In this document: in pieces, positions 1 to 9,750 of the stretch | Layout: each line of letters opens with the position of its first letter | Numbering within the stretch: the first letter of the stretch is position 1 | Assembly (NCBI RefSeq): GCF_000142905.1 | Contig: NW_013657637.1 | Coordinates: 10,073-74,072 of the forward strand | DNA: 64,000 nucleotides | Reading direction: 5' to 3' | From: Thecamonas trahens ATCC 50062 | Taxonomy: Eukaryota > Apusozoa > Apusomonadida > Apusomonadidae | Made by a program: the position numbers and the translations under genes | Notes under the pieces: generated by a model | Told to the model about the DNA's origin: nothing | The model's database searches: none | What the model saw: the letters and a program-made list of their open reading frames with translations, nothing else

Positions 1-45
1 CCCCCCCCCCCCCCTCCACACCTCCCCCCCTCTCCCTCGATCTAG
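1..45 (+). other. 3' end of an intron in the CDC14 gene
   Basis: A run of 14 C followed by CT-rich sequence ends in TCTAG at 41-45. CDC14-type protein similarity resumes directly after it at 46 in phase 1 (the A-C of a GAC codon). The donor is outside the window. The C-rich acceptor tract resembles that of intron 2 of the CMC1 gene at 58049-58175. Confidence 0.7.
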
Positions 46-1829
46 ACCGGCTGTACTACGCAACGCTCAGACGAAAGCCCAAGGTCTCGTCGGGCATTCA
101 TTGGTTCTGTGTCGACTCGACGTTGGTGTACGAGCCGTTTATCGCCGACTTTGGCCCGCTGCATCTGGGCCATGTCTATCGGTTTTGCAAGCTGGTGCAG
201 GGCAAGTTGGACGATCCGTCGCTGGCGGGCGTCAAGCTCGTCCACTACTCATCGAGCAACCAGCACAAGCGGTCGAACGCGGTGCATCTCATGGGCTGCT
301 TTGGTGTCGCCGCCCTGGGATGGAAGGCTGCCGATGCTGTGGCCGCCTTTGCCAACGTCTACCCGCCGCTGCTCCCGTTCCGCGACGCGTCGTACGGCCC
401 GTCGACGTACAACCTCATCCACGACGAGGTCTGGCGAGGGCTGTATCGCGGCATGCAGTACGGGTGGTTCTCGCTCGACTCCTTTGACGTCGAGTCGTAC
501 GACAAGTACCAGCGCGTGGAGGGCGGCGACATGAACTGGATCGTGCCGAACCGCTTCCTGGCCTTTTCAGGCCCGCACGCGGCTAACACCTACGACCACG
601 GCTACCGGCTTCTCACCCCCGAAGACTACATTCCGTACTTCAAGGCCAACGGCATCGACACCATCGTTCGCTTCAACAAGGCTGTGTACGACAAGTCCCG
701 CTTCGAGTCGCGCGGCTTCAAGTTTGTCGACCTCTACTACATCGACGGTGGCTTGCCGACCGACGCCATCATCGACGCCTTTATGGCCGCCTGTGAGGCC
801 TCGCCGTCCGCCGTCGCGGTCCACTGCAAGGCCGGCCTCGGCCGCACAGGCTCGCTCCTCTCGTTGTACATGATGAAGCACTACGGCCTGACTGCCTCAG
901 AGTGCCTCGGCTGGCTCCGCCTCTGCCGCCCGGGCTCTGTCATCGGCCCGCAGCAGCACTACCTCCACGACATGGAGGCGCTCATGCACTCGGAGGGTGC
1001 CGACTACCGTGCCCGCCACAACATCGCCTCTGCCGCCGCAGAAGCCGTCGCAGACGCAAAGCTGGAGACTGCCCCGGTCTTTGAGGAGGCCCGCGCCGCT
1101 GCCGCCGCCGCCCGCTCCGCCTCGTCGTCATCTCGCTCGCGCTCCTCGCGCTCCTCGCGCTCCTCGTCCTCGTCCTCCCGCGCGGCCGCCGCCGCCCCGT
1201 CCACCCCGCCGCGTGCCGCCCATCCGGACGCCATGCCCGACACCCGCTCGCCGTCGGGCAAGATCCTCTCGCCCGGCGTCGGCTATGACACCGACCACAA
1301 CACCACCTACTCGGTCCGCGACGTTGGCATGGGCTCGCCGCTCACCCGCATCCGCGACTCGCCCGGCGCCTCGCGCCGCTCCTCGCCCTCATCGCCGCTC
1401 CGATCCTCGACAGTGTCATCCCACGCACGCTCCTCGCCGTCCACCTCCTCGACCTCCTCTACCACCGCCGCTCCCTTTGTCTACCGCACCTCGCGCGGCA
1501 AGGTCTACTCGAACGCGCCGTCGTCACCGCTCTCGCCGCTCTCCTCGCCGGCCACCTCGCCGCTCCGTACTGCCTCGATCACCTCGCCGCTCCGCTCGAC
1601 TGCCTCGTCCACTCGCTCCTCCCGCTCCTCGCGCGAGTACATGGGCTCGCGCTCAGCCTACGACTACTCGTCGCCGCGCTCATCGACCTCCACCTCCACC
1701 ACCTCGCCCTCCATCCGTCGCGCACGCACCTCGGCCACCTCTCCCTATCGCTCCACCACCACCTCTACCTCGTCCCGTCTCTCCTCACCCTCCAAGTCGA
1801 CCTCGTCCTCGACCTATCGTCGCCGGTAG
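46..1829 (+). CDS. CDC14: CDC14-type dual-specificity protein phosphatase, 5'-partial
   Basis: Serine/threonine/tyrosine phosphatase of the CDC14 family, which reverses CDK phosphorylation at mitotic exit and acts at spindle, centrosome or cilium base. The signature HCKAGLGRTG lies at 822-851 (catalytic Cys codon at 825), followed by the conserved RPGSVIGPQQ loop. Coding similarity to CDC14 already begins at 46 (DRLYYATLRRKP, then ADFGPLHLGHVYRF), upstream of any ATG, and position 45 ends a pyrimidine-rich tract with TCTAG, so exon sequence starts at 46 after an intron and the true start lies outside the window. The last ~240 residues are a Ser/Arg-rich low-complexity tail with many SP sites, likely a regulatory and disordered region. 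Family identity is sure; tail function is unknown. Confidence 0.93.
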
Positions 1830-1979
1830 CGAACCACCACCGTCCGTCCACCCTCTCTATCGCTCCGTCATCCAACACGACTTGAAAGAACCGTATCACT
1901 TGCATCGCCCCCCCCCCCCCCCCCCCTTGCCTCAGCCCCACCCACCACCACCCCACCACCCCACCACCCCACCACCACC

Positions 1980-3035
1980 ATGTCCCTCCCTCCCCGCCTC
2001 ACCTCCCTCCTCCTCACTGGTGCAGTGGTGGCCACAGCCGGTGCCCTCGCCTACGCTTACTGCGAACTCCTCGCCCCCTCACCGCCACCTCGTCGCCGGC
2101 GACAAACGACGACGACGACGACGACGACGGCCGCCACCACCACCACCGACACAGCTATACTTGATGATGCCACAGTCACGGGCCATGTCAGCCGGAATGA
2201 GTTTGATGCTGCTACTGCCTTTATGTCGTGTGCTGCTGCTGCCGAGATCGAGGTCGATTCGCAGACACAGCTCGAGCTGTACGCCCTGTACAAGCAGGTC
2301 CATGTCGGTGATTGTCATGCCCCTGCTCCGTCGATGCTCTCGTTTACGGCCCGAGCAAAGTGGGATGCGTGGAACAGTCTCTCGGGCATGTCCGCCACAA
2401 ACGCCATGGCTCTCTACGTGGCCATCGTCGACAAGCTCGCCGGCACCACCTGGCGCGAGCTCTCGGCAGACGACATCGCTGCTGCGGGCAAGGCCGAGGC
2501 CAAGAGCCAGGCCATGGGCCCGCGTGTCTCCACCATGGCTCGCGACGAGGATGACGACGATGCTGAGGATGTCAAAGTCTCGGCAATTGCTGCGGCGGCG
2601 CGTGCCGATCATGACGACGCGCTGGCCGCGCCGGCAGGGCCGAGCGCTACCGCCGCCGCCGCCGGACAGGGCGAGCCGGGAAAGACCGGTAGCATGTCCG
2701 CCATGCGCCTGCTCGTCGCCAAGGCCAAGGAGGAGGGCGCGTTGAACGCACTCGATGGCACAGGTATCGCCCCGCTGCACGCTGCGTGCGACATGGAGAA
2801 CCTCGACCTGGTCTCTGCCCTCATCGAGGCCGGCGCCGACGTCAACATCTGCGACTCGGATGGCTCGACTCCACTGCACTATGCCGTCGTTCTCGACAAC
2901 GTCGCCCTGGCCAAGCTCCTCCTTGCCGCCGGCGCCGCAGCCTCGCTTGCGGTTGCCGACGATGATGGCCTTCCCGCCGACAACGTCTCCTCGGACGAGA
3001 TGGCGGTCGCCCTGGCTGCTGCGGCCGCCGAGTAA
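1980..3035 (+). CDS. membrane-anchored acyl-CoA-binding protein with ankyrin repeats
   Basis: A 351-residue protein. Residues ~8-30 form one hydrophobic segment (LLLTGAVVATAGALAYAY), a likely N-terminal membrane anchor or signal anchor. An acyl-CoA-binding domain spans ~70-160: LYALYKQ, then KWDAW and an S-x-x-x-A-x-x-x-Y helix, the pattern of ACBP helices 2-4 that bind long-chain acyl-CoA. Two to three ankyrin repeats follow at ~255-335 (GIAPLHAACDMENLDLVSALIEAGA, with GSTPLHYAV after it). TM-ACB-ANK is the order found in plant ACBP1/2; animal ACBD6 lacks the anchor. It probably carries or senses acyl-CoA at the ER or plasma membrane. The ATG follows a 19-C tract by 54 bases. Confidence 0.85.
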   Translation: MSLPPRLTSLLLTGAVVATAGALAYAYCELLAPSPPPRRRRQTTTTTTTTAATTTTDTAILDDATVTGHVSRNEFDAATAFMSCAAAAEIEVDSQTQLELYALYKQVHVGDCHAPAPSMLSFTARAKWDAWNSLSGMSATNAMALYVAIVDKLAGTTWRELSADDIAAAGKAEAKSQAMGPRVSTMARDEDDDDAEDVKVSAIAAAARADHDDALAAPAGPSATAAAAGQGEPGKTGSMSAMRLLVAKAKEEGALNALDGTGIAPLHAACDMENLDLVSALIEAGADVNICDSDGSTPLHYAVVLDNVALAKLLLAAGAAASLAVADDDGLPADNVSSDEMAVALAAAAAE

Positions 3036-3061
3036 AGGCTCGCGACGATGATAATGTAGGT

Positions 3062-4498
3062 TTACAGAGTCTGCGGTGCCGGAGCCTTTTGAAGCGCCGT
3101 CCGGTGGATGTGCTCCCACACCGTGGTGCCCGATGCAACGTCAAAGCTGAGCAGAGCCGAGGTCCGGCATCCAAAGCCCTGGTCCTCGGAAGACGCAGCG
3201 CGCGGAACACGCCAGTTCTCATAAACCACCAGCCACGCGTCGTAGCACCGACAAGCGCGGCGGACGGCAATCGACCGGAGCTGGATGTCGATGGGTGCGG
3301 CGGCAGCCTGCCCGTACTCGTCGAGAACGAGCTTTGTCAGCTGCGACTTGGAGTACGCCGCCCCGTTGGGCCGCACGATGACAAAGGCGTCGACCATGCG
3401 TGAGGTTAAGTACTCGATGTTCTCGGGCGACTTGGGAATCTCGCCGTTGGCCCACGCCGTGAAGAACCGGTGCATACTATCGACCTCGGTGAGTGTGTCG
3501 AGCGCGCCCACCGGCCGCCCCTCCCACAGCATGCCGTCGCCGTCGTCGTAGACCGGGACAAACTGCGCAGCCTTGAGCGCAGCCTGGGTCGCATCCGACG
3601 CCAACGCATGCGGGAGCGTCACTGTGATCATCCGCGTACGATCGATCGACGAGCCGCTGCGGAGCTCGTCACGGAGCGCGCCCACCAGCGCCGTCCCTAC
3701 CCCGTTCCGCCGCTCAGACTCGACAACAACCCACGCCGAGACGGCAAACAGATCAAAGAGTCGGTTCCCGTGCAGCGCGCCCAGCAGTTTGTCGCCGCGC
3801 CGCGCCGTGACCAGAATAGCCGGCCCGGTCCCGGGCGGCGCGCCCGGCGGATACCCGAGCGTCTCCCACACACCGATGTTGTGCGCCTGCAGCCCGTCGG
3901 CGACCGCCGCAGCCGCAGCTTCATCCGGCGGCGACTGGAGCTCAAAGGTCACATCGTCGCCCAGCACCTCGGCCGCAGACGCCTCGGGCGGCGGAGACGC
4001 CTCGAGATCCTTTTCCAGCCACACGTTGCTTGCCGAGGCCGGCCACCCGGTTTGGGCGTGGCACCTCCGATAGCCGAGCCGCTCGTAGAAGGCTGGCGCT
4101 TGGTACGAGAGCGAGACCAGCGAGATCTTGGAGCCACCAGCGTCGACCACTGCACGCTCAAAGGCGTTGACCAGGAGCGTTCCCACGCCACGACCGCGGA
4201 GGTCATCGTCGACATAGAGGACATCAATCTTGGCTTTGCCAGAGACCTCGTCGAGGTAGCCTGTGAGGCCAGCGAGCGTGATGGAGTTCCGAAGGACAAA
4301 GACACCAAAGTGAGTCTTCTTGGACTTGTTCGTCGTCACGTAAGCAGCAACACCAGACGCACCACTGGCGAGCTCTCCTCGGACTTGAGCAACGAGCTCG
4401 GCAGATGGCCCTTTTTCCACAGATAGCAAAAAACGAGGTGTGCCAGAAAAAAGCTCCGCTCGGCCAAGTTCCGAAGGCCGGGGCTGGGACGCTGCCAT
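3062..4498 (-). CDS. double GNAT acetyltransferase fused to a SnoaL/NTF2-like domain
   Basis: A 478-residue protein starting at ATG 4496-4498, convergent with the ACBP gene (26 bases between stops). Residues ~20-165 are a GNAT fold with acetyl-CoA motif LRGRGVGTLL near 100-110 and the later FYERLGYR strand-helix. A second GNAT half spans ~185-320, with VESERRNGVGTALV as its motif A. The C-terminal ~150 residues (VDSMHRFFTAWANG, then VRPNGAAYSKSQL, ending HIHRT) look like an NTF2/SnoaL-like (DUF4440-type) alpha-beta cone. Substrate unknown. The tail could bind a small ligand or mediate dimerisation, which is inference. I know no standard family with this three-part order. Confidence 0.75.
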   Translation of the reverse strand: MAASQPRPSELGRAELFSGTPRFLLSVEKGPSAELVAQVRGELASGASGVAAYVTTNKSKKTHFGVFVLRNSITLAGLTGYLDEVSGKAKIDVLYVDDDLRGRGVGTLLVNAFERAVVDAGGSKISLVSLSYQAPAFYERLGYRRCHAQTGWPASASNVWLEKDLEASPPPEASAAEVLGDDVTFELQSPPDEAAAAAVADGLQAHNIGVWETLGYPPGAPPGTGPAILVTARRGDKLLGALHGNRLFDLFAVSAWVVVESERRNGVGTALVGALRDELRSGSSIDRTRMITVTLPHALASDATQAALKAAQFVPVYDDGDGMLWEGRPVGALDTLTEVDSMHRFFTAWANGEIPKSPENIEYLTSRMVDAFVIVRPNGAAYSKSQLTKLVLDEYGQAAAAPIDIQLRSIAVRRACRCYDAWLVVYENWRVPRAASSEDQGFGCRTSALLSFDVASGTTVWEHIHRTALQKAPAPQTL

Positions 4499-5787
4499 GA
4501 GGAGGTACTAAAGACGACCTGTACTTCCTCCGCGACAAACCAAGGTCACCTTGTTGACCACCACTTGCTTCTTCTTGTATGTACACAAAGAGAAAACTCT
4601 GTCTCTTGCTCTGCCTCCCTACTCTCCCTCTGCCTCTGCCTCTCTCTCCCCCCTCTGCCTCCCGTCCGAACACCACCGCGACGAGTGGCCGCCTTGCCAC
4701 TGCCATTCCGCCAAAACTTTGACACGCTTCCATTCCCACTGTCACTCATGGCTCGTCCACAGCATGACTCGTTGGCTCGAGTCACGCCAATGTTGCCGGA
4801 ACTGCTACGACTCGCTTACGCTCGCAGGAGGCGGAGCAAAGCCAAGTGAGCCGGCTGGCTCCCTACTTTGCTGAGAGCTCCGATGGCGTCGACCCACCTA
4901 CCTCTTTGATGACGATGCCGCCGACGACGACAGTGATGATGACGACGACCACGACGACGGCTGCTCTTTGGGCGCCCAAATCTTGACGTGATTTTGGCTC
5001 GACGCGAGCACGCGGCTGCAGATCATCCACACGCGGGTGACCTTCCCACCCGCACGATGTGCTGGCATAGAGGGACAGACGGTCGAGCCAGTCGAGCGAC
5101 CGCTCGGCCGGCAACTGAGAGTGGTGCACTCCCTCTGCTGTGCCAAACCAGTGCCAGTGCCCCTCAATAGCGTCAACGCAAAGTCCGAGACCAGGTGATC
5201 ATGTGCGGCCCTGGGGTGAAAGGGTGCAGGTCAAGGCGCCGCGTGTTCTAGGCCACGGGGACGCTCTGCTTGGGTAGACGTAATGTGCTTGATAATGAGA
5301 GGAGGCGCCGAAATGGTCATGGCCTGGGAATGGTGGGAAGACGCGCTGTGGATGTATGGATATCGGGGGCTGCGCGTGCTGTAAAAATACGACGCTATTC
5401 ACGACCGAGATCCGGAACACGACGCCGTCCTCATGTCTCTGCAGGCTGAGAAGGACGAGCGCCAACAGAGCTCGAATGTATGACTGTAGTTCGACAACAG
5501 CTAGCTGTTGCACTCTCGACCCTTGGGCATCATGGTCGATTCTTTGGCCACACATGCTGAGCGCAGGTAGAGCTGGGGCGTGTTGTTTTTTCTTGCCGAC
5601 ATTATCAGGTCTTGTCACCCCAGCTCGTGTCGAGTACCCACAAGCCAATGCACTCACACCATGCATCTGTACTCGGCAATGATTGGAACAAGTTAGGAAG
5701 GACGACGCGTAGCCATGGTCGCCATAGTCGTCGTCTGCCGCCAATACGTGCTGTCGAGGCAACACCCGTCTCCTGCCGGCGAGGCCG
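4499..5787. other. intergenic region without a recognisable gene
   Basis: About 1.3 kb between the divergent GNAT fusion and TBC genes. Short open frames exist on both strands, but none shows a domain, and their composition is CT-rich at 4590-4660 and then mixed. It must hold both promoters. No tRNA, repeat array or conserved reading frame was seen. Confidence 0.6.
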
Positions 5788-6714
5788 ATGGCGGCCGCGG
5801 TGAAAGAGCGATCGCTGGCAGAGCTGTGGCTGGCAACAGACGGTGTGGCGGTCGCCAATCTGGTGGTCAAGAATCCGGGCGTAGCTGCGGCGCTGCTCCC
5901 ATCGACCAGCAAAGCCCGCGATGAGGTCAACGACGGCGACGATGACGACGTCTCGGACGAGGTGTTGCACAAGCTCATCGCCAAGATCCGGCGTGACAAG
6001 CATCGGACATTGAGCCATGGCCGTGAGGTGAGCGCGAGCGAGCGCGAGGCCCGCGAGGAAACGCTTGTTGCTGTTCTTGTCGCGCTCGGGCAGCTACTGC
6101 CCCAGATCGGATACTGCCAAGGCATGAACATGGTTGCCGGCTACGCGCTGGCCATGCACAACTTTGACGCCGAGCGCGGGCTGTGGACAACATGGGCCGT
6201 TCTCCGTCGCGGCGGCGGCTTGTACGCACCGGGCATGCCAGGCTTTGACGCCGGCATGGCCTGGCTCGCCACGGCCATTCCCACGGTTCTCCCGGCGGTT
6301 GCCGCTGCCATGGCTGCCGCTGACGTCGTCCCACTCATGTTCGCCTCGGCCTGGCTCCACACGCTCATGTCGCACGACTCGCTGCCGGCGCATGTGACTC
6401 GCGCGACATGGACGGCCATGGCAAGCGCCGAGCTGCCGCCGCAAGCTTGTGCAGCTGCGGGGGCTACCGGCAGCCGTCCGCACGTTGTGGTTGTCCTTGC
6501 GGCCGCTCTCGCGCTCCTCGCCTGCCTCGAGCCTGCGCTTGGACCTGCTGCTGTCGATACCATGGCCTTTCTCTCGGTCTTTCGCGACGATGAGCTCATC
6601 AAGACCATGGTTGAGCCGGCCGCCTTTGCCCGCGCCTTTGCTCCAGCCGTCGACTTTCTCTTTGCCGATCAGGCCGCACTGACACAGCTGATTTCGGCCT
6701 TTGCCGCGCCCTGA
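5788..6714 (+). CDS. TBC-domain Rab GTPase-activating protein
   Basis: A 308-residue protein with a TBC domain over most of its length. Both catalytic finger motifs are present: the arginine finger as IRRDKHRT (IxxDxxRT pattern, ~69-77) and the glutamine finger as YCQGMN (~110-115). The later W-containing helices (LMFASAWLHTLMSHDSLP) fit TBC motif C. It should stimulate GTP hydrolysis by a Rab in membrane traffic; the target is unknown. The C-terminal half is alanine-rich. The ATG at 5788 is the first in frame and starts MAAAVKERSLAELWL. It is short for the family, with no extra domain. Confidence 0.85.
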   Translation: MAAAVKERSLAELWLATDGVAVANLVVKNPGVAAALLPSTSKARDEVNDGDDDDVSDEVLHKLIAKIRRDKHRTLSHGREVSASEREAREETLVAVLVALGQLLPQIGYCQGMNMVAGYALAMHNFDAERGLWTTWAVLRRGGGLYAPGMPGFDAGMAWLATAIPTVLPAVAAAMAAADVVPLMFASAWLHTLMSHDSLPAHVTRATWTAMASAELPPQACAAAGATGSRPHVVVVLAAALALLACLEPALGPAAVDTMAFLSVFRDDELIKTMVEPAAFARAFAPAVDFLFADQAALTQLISAFAAP

Positions 6715-7060
6715 CCTCGCCTGCTACCAGCCAACGTGATCTGCGACCGCAGACCACTCCGAACTCGGCCTCTATCGCCATCATTTCCAGCCAGGATGAC
6801 ATGCACGTGACCTTGCACCGCCGCCCGCTACCCACTCCTCGACTGTCCAAAGAGTGCACAAAGATGACACACTTTTTATACTCAGCTGACGTGATCCCGA
6901 GTCAATTGACCAATGAGCGGGAGTTCGCGGTCAAACGTGCGGAGGTCGCTGTCCGTTTTTCGAGCGACTCGGCCACATCAAAACCAAGGCGAGTTTGTTC
7001 GTAGTCGGCGCCCGCACACACCAGCACAAATCTCACTTGGCACAACACATCAAGTACATC
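6715..7060 (+). other. intergenic spacer and promoter of the MDR gene
   Basis: No protein-like reading frame. It holds an A/T-rich CACACTTTTTATACTC element at ~6868-6883, unusual in this GC-rich background, which could be a core promoter element of the downstream oxidoreductase gene. Its function is inferred from composition and position only. Confidence 0.35.
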
Positions 7061-8113
7061 ATGTCTGCTGAAGCAACTGGACCGAACAAGGCTGTGCATG
7101 TCATCTCCCGGCCCGAGGGTATGGTGAGTGTTGATAACTTTGCTGTGGTGGAGGTCGACGAGCCGACGGCACCGACGGCAGAGGCACCTGTTCAGCTCAA
7201 GCTGGAGCATGTCTCGGTCGATCCGTACATGCGTGGTCGCATGCGCGATGCCAAGTCGTACATTCCGCCGTTTGCTCTCGGCGAGCCGGGTGCTGGTGGC
7301 GTCGTCGCTCGCGTCGTTGCTGTTGCCGACGATGGCGAGACGGCCGGCCTTGCCGCAGGTGATCTGGTCGTCGGCATGCTCCCGTGGGTCCTCCGCCAGA
7401 ACGCCCGTCCCGACGGCCTGACAAAGGTTGATGAGGCCGTCCTCGGCGGCGCGTCCAGCTCGCTCCTCCTCGGCGTCCTCGGCCTCACGGGCCTCACTGC
7501 TCTGCTGCCCATCGAGAAGTTCTCGCAGCCCGAGGCTGGCAAGGTCGCCTTTGTCTCGGGCGCTGCCGGCGCTGTCGGCTCGGTCGCCGGTGCCGTGCTC
7601 AAGGCCAAGGGCTGCACCGTCTACGGCTCCGCCGGCTCGGACGAGAAGTGTGCTATCGCCCAGGCCGACTGCGGCTTTGACGCCGTCTTCAACTACAAGA
7701 CCGTCGGCTCGCCCGGCGAGGGCCTTGACTCGGTCCTCGACGGCAAGGCCATCGACATCTACTACGACAACGTCGGCGGCGAGATGCTCGACGCGGTCCT
7801 GGCTCGCATGGCGCCGAACGGCGTCATCATCTGCTGCGGTGCCATTTCTCAGTACAACAAGAAGCCCGAGGAGCTGTACGGCCTCAAGAACTACTTCAAC
7901 ATCATCGGCCGCTCGCTCAGCGTCCACGGCTTTATCGTCACCAACTGGGCCAACGAGTTCCCCGCCGCCATCGGCCGCCTTGCTGGCATGCTCCAGGCCG
8001 GCCAAATCCCGGTCAAGGAGACCGTCCGCGAGGGCTTTGAATCGGTTCCGGCCGCCTTTGTCGACCTGTTCAAGGGCGCCAACGTCGGCAAGATGATTGT
8101 CTCCAAGCTGTAG
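7061..8113 (+). CDS. NADP-dependent medium-chain oxidoreductase (prostaglandin reductase/CurA-like)
   Basis: A 350-residue zinc-free MDR protein of the alkenal/one oxidoreductase, prostaglandin reductase and CurA group. The N-terminal GroES-like part carries SVDPYMRGRM, a hallmark of this group. The Rossmann part carries VSGAAGAVGSVAGAVLKAKG for NADP(H), followed by DIYYDNVGGEMLDAVL and GAISQYN. It probably reduces alpha,beta-unsaturated carbonyls, a detoxification role in the cytosol. ATG 7061 (MSAEATG) gives the family's usual length; the frame is open upstream only through TTG. A TTTTTATACTC box lies ~185 bases upstream. Confidence 0.92.
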   Translation: MSAEATGPNKAVHVISRPEGMVSVDNFAVVEVDEPTAPTAEAPVQLKLEHVSVDPYMRGRMRDAKSYIPPFALGEPGAGGVVARVVAVADDGETAGLAAGDLVVGMLPWVLRQNARPDGLTKVDEAVLGGASSSLLLGVLGLTGLTALLPIEKFSQPEAGKVAFVSGAAGAVGSVAGAVLKAKGCTVYGSAGSDEKCAIAQADCGFDAVFNYKTVGSPGEGLDSVLDGKAIDIYYDNVGGEMLDAVLARMAPNGVIICCGAISQYNKKPEELYGLKNYFNIIGRSLSVHGFIVTNWANEFPAAIGRLAGMLQAGQIPVKETVREGFESVPAAFVDLFKGANVGKMIVSKL

Positions 8114-8192
8114 CCGGCCGCGTCCCCACGCATTACACCGCACATTTCTCTTTCCCAACTACAAAGAGTGTCTCCTCCTGCGCTGCGCTCAC

Positions 8193-8900
8193 TCACACCC
8201 GGGGCTCGTTTGCCGGCAGTGCCGCCAGCGGCATCTGGAACAGCAGCGGACTCGCACCGTTGACGCCGTGGCCCAGACCCTGGTCCTGACCCTGATCTTG
8301 CATCTGCACCTGCATCTGCATCTGCATCTGCATCTGGAGCTGGTGCTGGAGCTGGTGCAGCATCTCTTCCGACAGCTCCTGTCCTCCATGCGAGTGTCCG
8401 CCGCCACCGCCGCCGACGTGACCGCGGCCGCCGTGTCCATGACTGTGGCCGTGATCGCGCCCGTGGCTGTGGCCATGTGAGTGGCCGTGATCATGCCCGC
8501 AGCCAGAGCCGTTGTGCCCGCCGCCTCCGCGGCCTCCCCCGAGCAGCGACTGGGCAGCGACGACGATGCCACCGATGTAGACCATGGGAATGTAGACCGC
8601 GAGCAGCTGGTCATACGACGAGTACAGATAGCGGCAGGCAGGAAGGGTATGATGGGCGAGATGGGCTTCGACGTAGTGGCCGATGATACCAGCGAGAAGG
8701 ATGACCAAAGCCAGCGCCATGAACAGCGGCTTTCTGAGCAAAGGAAGCAAACCACGAGAACAAGAAGATGGACCGTTCTTCACCATCATCATCATCATTG
8801 ATGGGAAGATGACCATGCCACCAGCCACCAACATCATCATCGAGGAAAGGGTGAATGACCACCATGTCAGAGTGGTGCCACAACCACCTGCCGACCTCAT
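8193..8900 (-). CDS. His/Gly-rich membrane protein, possible metal binding
   Basis: About 235 residues from ATG 8898-8900 (MRSAGGCG). Three hydrophobic stretches come first: a Met-rich segment SFTLSSMMMLVAGGMVIF, then LFMALALVILLAGIIGHYV, then VYIPMVYIGGIVVAAQSLL. A soluble Gly/His block follows (GHDHGHSHGHSHG and similar, ~20 His), then a run of alternating Gln-Met. His-rich loops like this bind zinc or other metals in ZIP and CDF transporters, but the transporter core motifs are absent. The frame stays open upstream to 9221 without a convincing start (another ATG at 9014 is possible). Its neighbour ends 79 bases away, convergent. Family unknown. Confidence 0.55.
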   Translation of the reverse strand: MRSAGGCGTTLTWWSFTLSSMMMLVAGGMVIFPSMMMMMVKNGPSSCSRGLLPLLRKPLFMALALVILLAGIIGHYVEAHLAHHTLPACRYLYSSYDQLLAVYIPMVYIGGIVVAAQSLLGGGRGGGGHNGSGCGHDHGHSHGHSHGRDHGHSHGHGGRGHVGGGGGGHSHGGQELSEEMLHQLQHQLQMQMQMQMQVQMQDQGQDQGLGHGVNGASPLLFQMPLAALPANEPRV

Positions 8901-9750
8901 GCCCGTCAGCCCAGCCCAGCCACATACACACACAAAACAGACTCGAAGTACACTCGCTCGCTTGGGTAGCCCTATCTGTGGAAGACTCGGACCCACTACT
9001 CTCGCCTCGGCCATCTCGTCCCTGCGTGCAGTGTACCGAGTTGCCCTCCCGCTCTCCGCTCCCCGCTCCCTGCTCCCTGCCCTGCTCCAGCCTCGGCCCC
9101 ACTCTTGATGCGCTCGTCCACCGTCCACCACCAAACTCGAGCCCATCCACTGCATCACACCGATCGTAGCATTTGCAGTATCAATCGAGAGGAAAGGGTG
9201 TGATCGATGTTGGTTGAGCACGGTAATGACGATGATGGCTGGTACCGTGTCGTATTGCGCCTTGTCCAGACCGTCGCGAGATGCGACGCATCATCATCAC
9301 AAGGAAGGGTAAGCGAGGACGGGCTTGATCGATGTCGGTTGTGCAAGAATAAGCCTGCCGCCTGTAAGTATACCTGCCCCCTCACCTGCCCGACCTTTGC
9401 CGCTGCGTTGGTACCATGCCTCATCCCCCACCCACACACACATCGATCAACAACGTATATTTGGTCAACAACAAAACATGGCAAGATCAAGCCTAGCCAT
9501 TGCCGCGGTAAGCCAACGCCAAGCAGCGGAGCAGCTCGATTGGGGGGCGTAGCAGCTCGATCGGGGCGTAGCAGCTCGATCGAGGAGGGAAAGACGCCTC
9601 TTTATCACGGCGTTGCCGCATTTGCGACACCCACGTGGGCGGCGAATTCACGTTGGTCATCCAACCCGTTTGCCAGAGAACCATGAGCGTGCCCATGGCC
9701 GGGCCGACCTTCTCCACCAAGCACACCACTCTGCCAGGCACAAATACAGT
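8901..9750. other. intergenic region with a short triplicated motif
   Basis: About 850 bases between divergent genes. At 9531-9589 the sequence GCAGCTCGATCGGGG with small variations occurs three times at 21- and 19-base spacing (starts near 9531, 9552, 9571). The spacing near two DNA turns and the palindromic GATC core could reflect protein binding sites, or just a local duplication. No gene seen. Confidence 0.45.

Noticed and set aside
997-2745. 582-codon Pro/Arg-rich open frame over the CDC14 tail and ACBP gene
   Set aside because: It is a frame shadow of the Ser/GC-rich CDC14 tail and continues over a second gene; its composition is Pro/Arg noise with no domain.
5199-6131. 310-codon minus-strand open frame opposite the TBC gene start
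   Set aside because: Lacks any domain and overlaps the conserved TBC catalytic motifs on the other strand.
6995-7060. N-terminal extension of the MDR oxidoreductase from TTG 6995
   Set aside because: A TTG start is unlikely in a nuclear gene, and ATG 7061 gives the family length.
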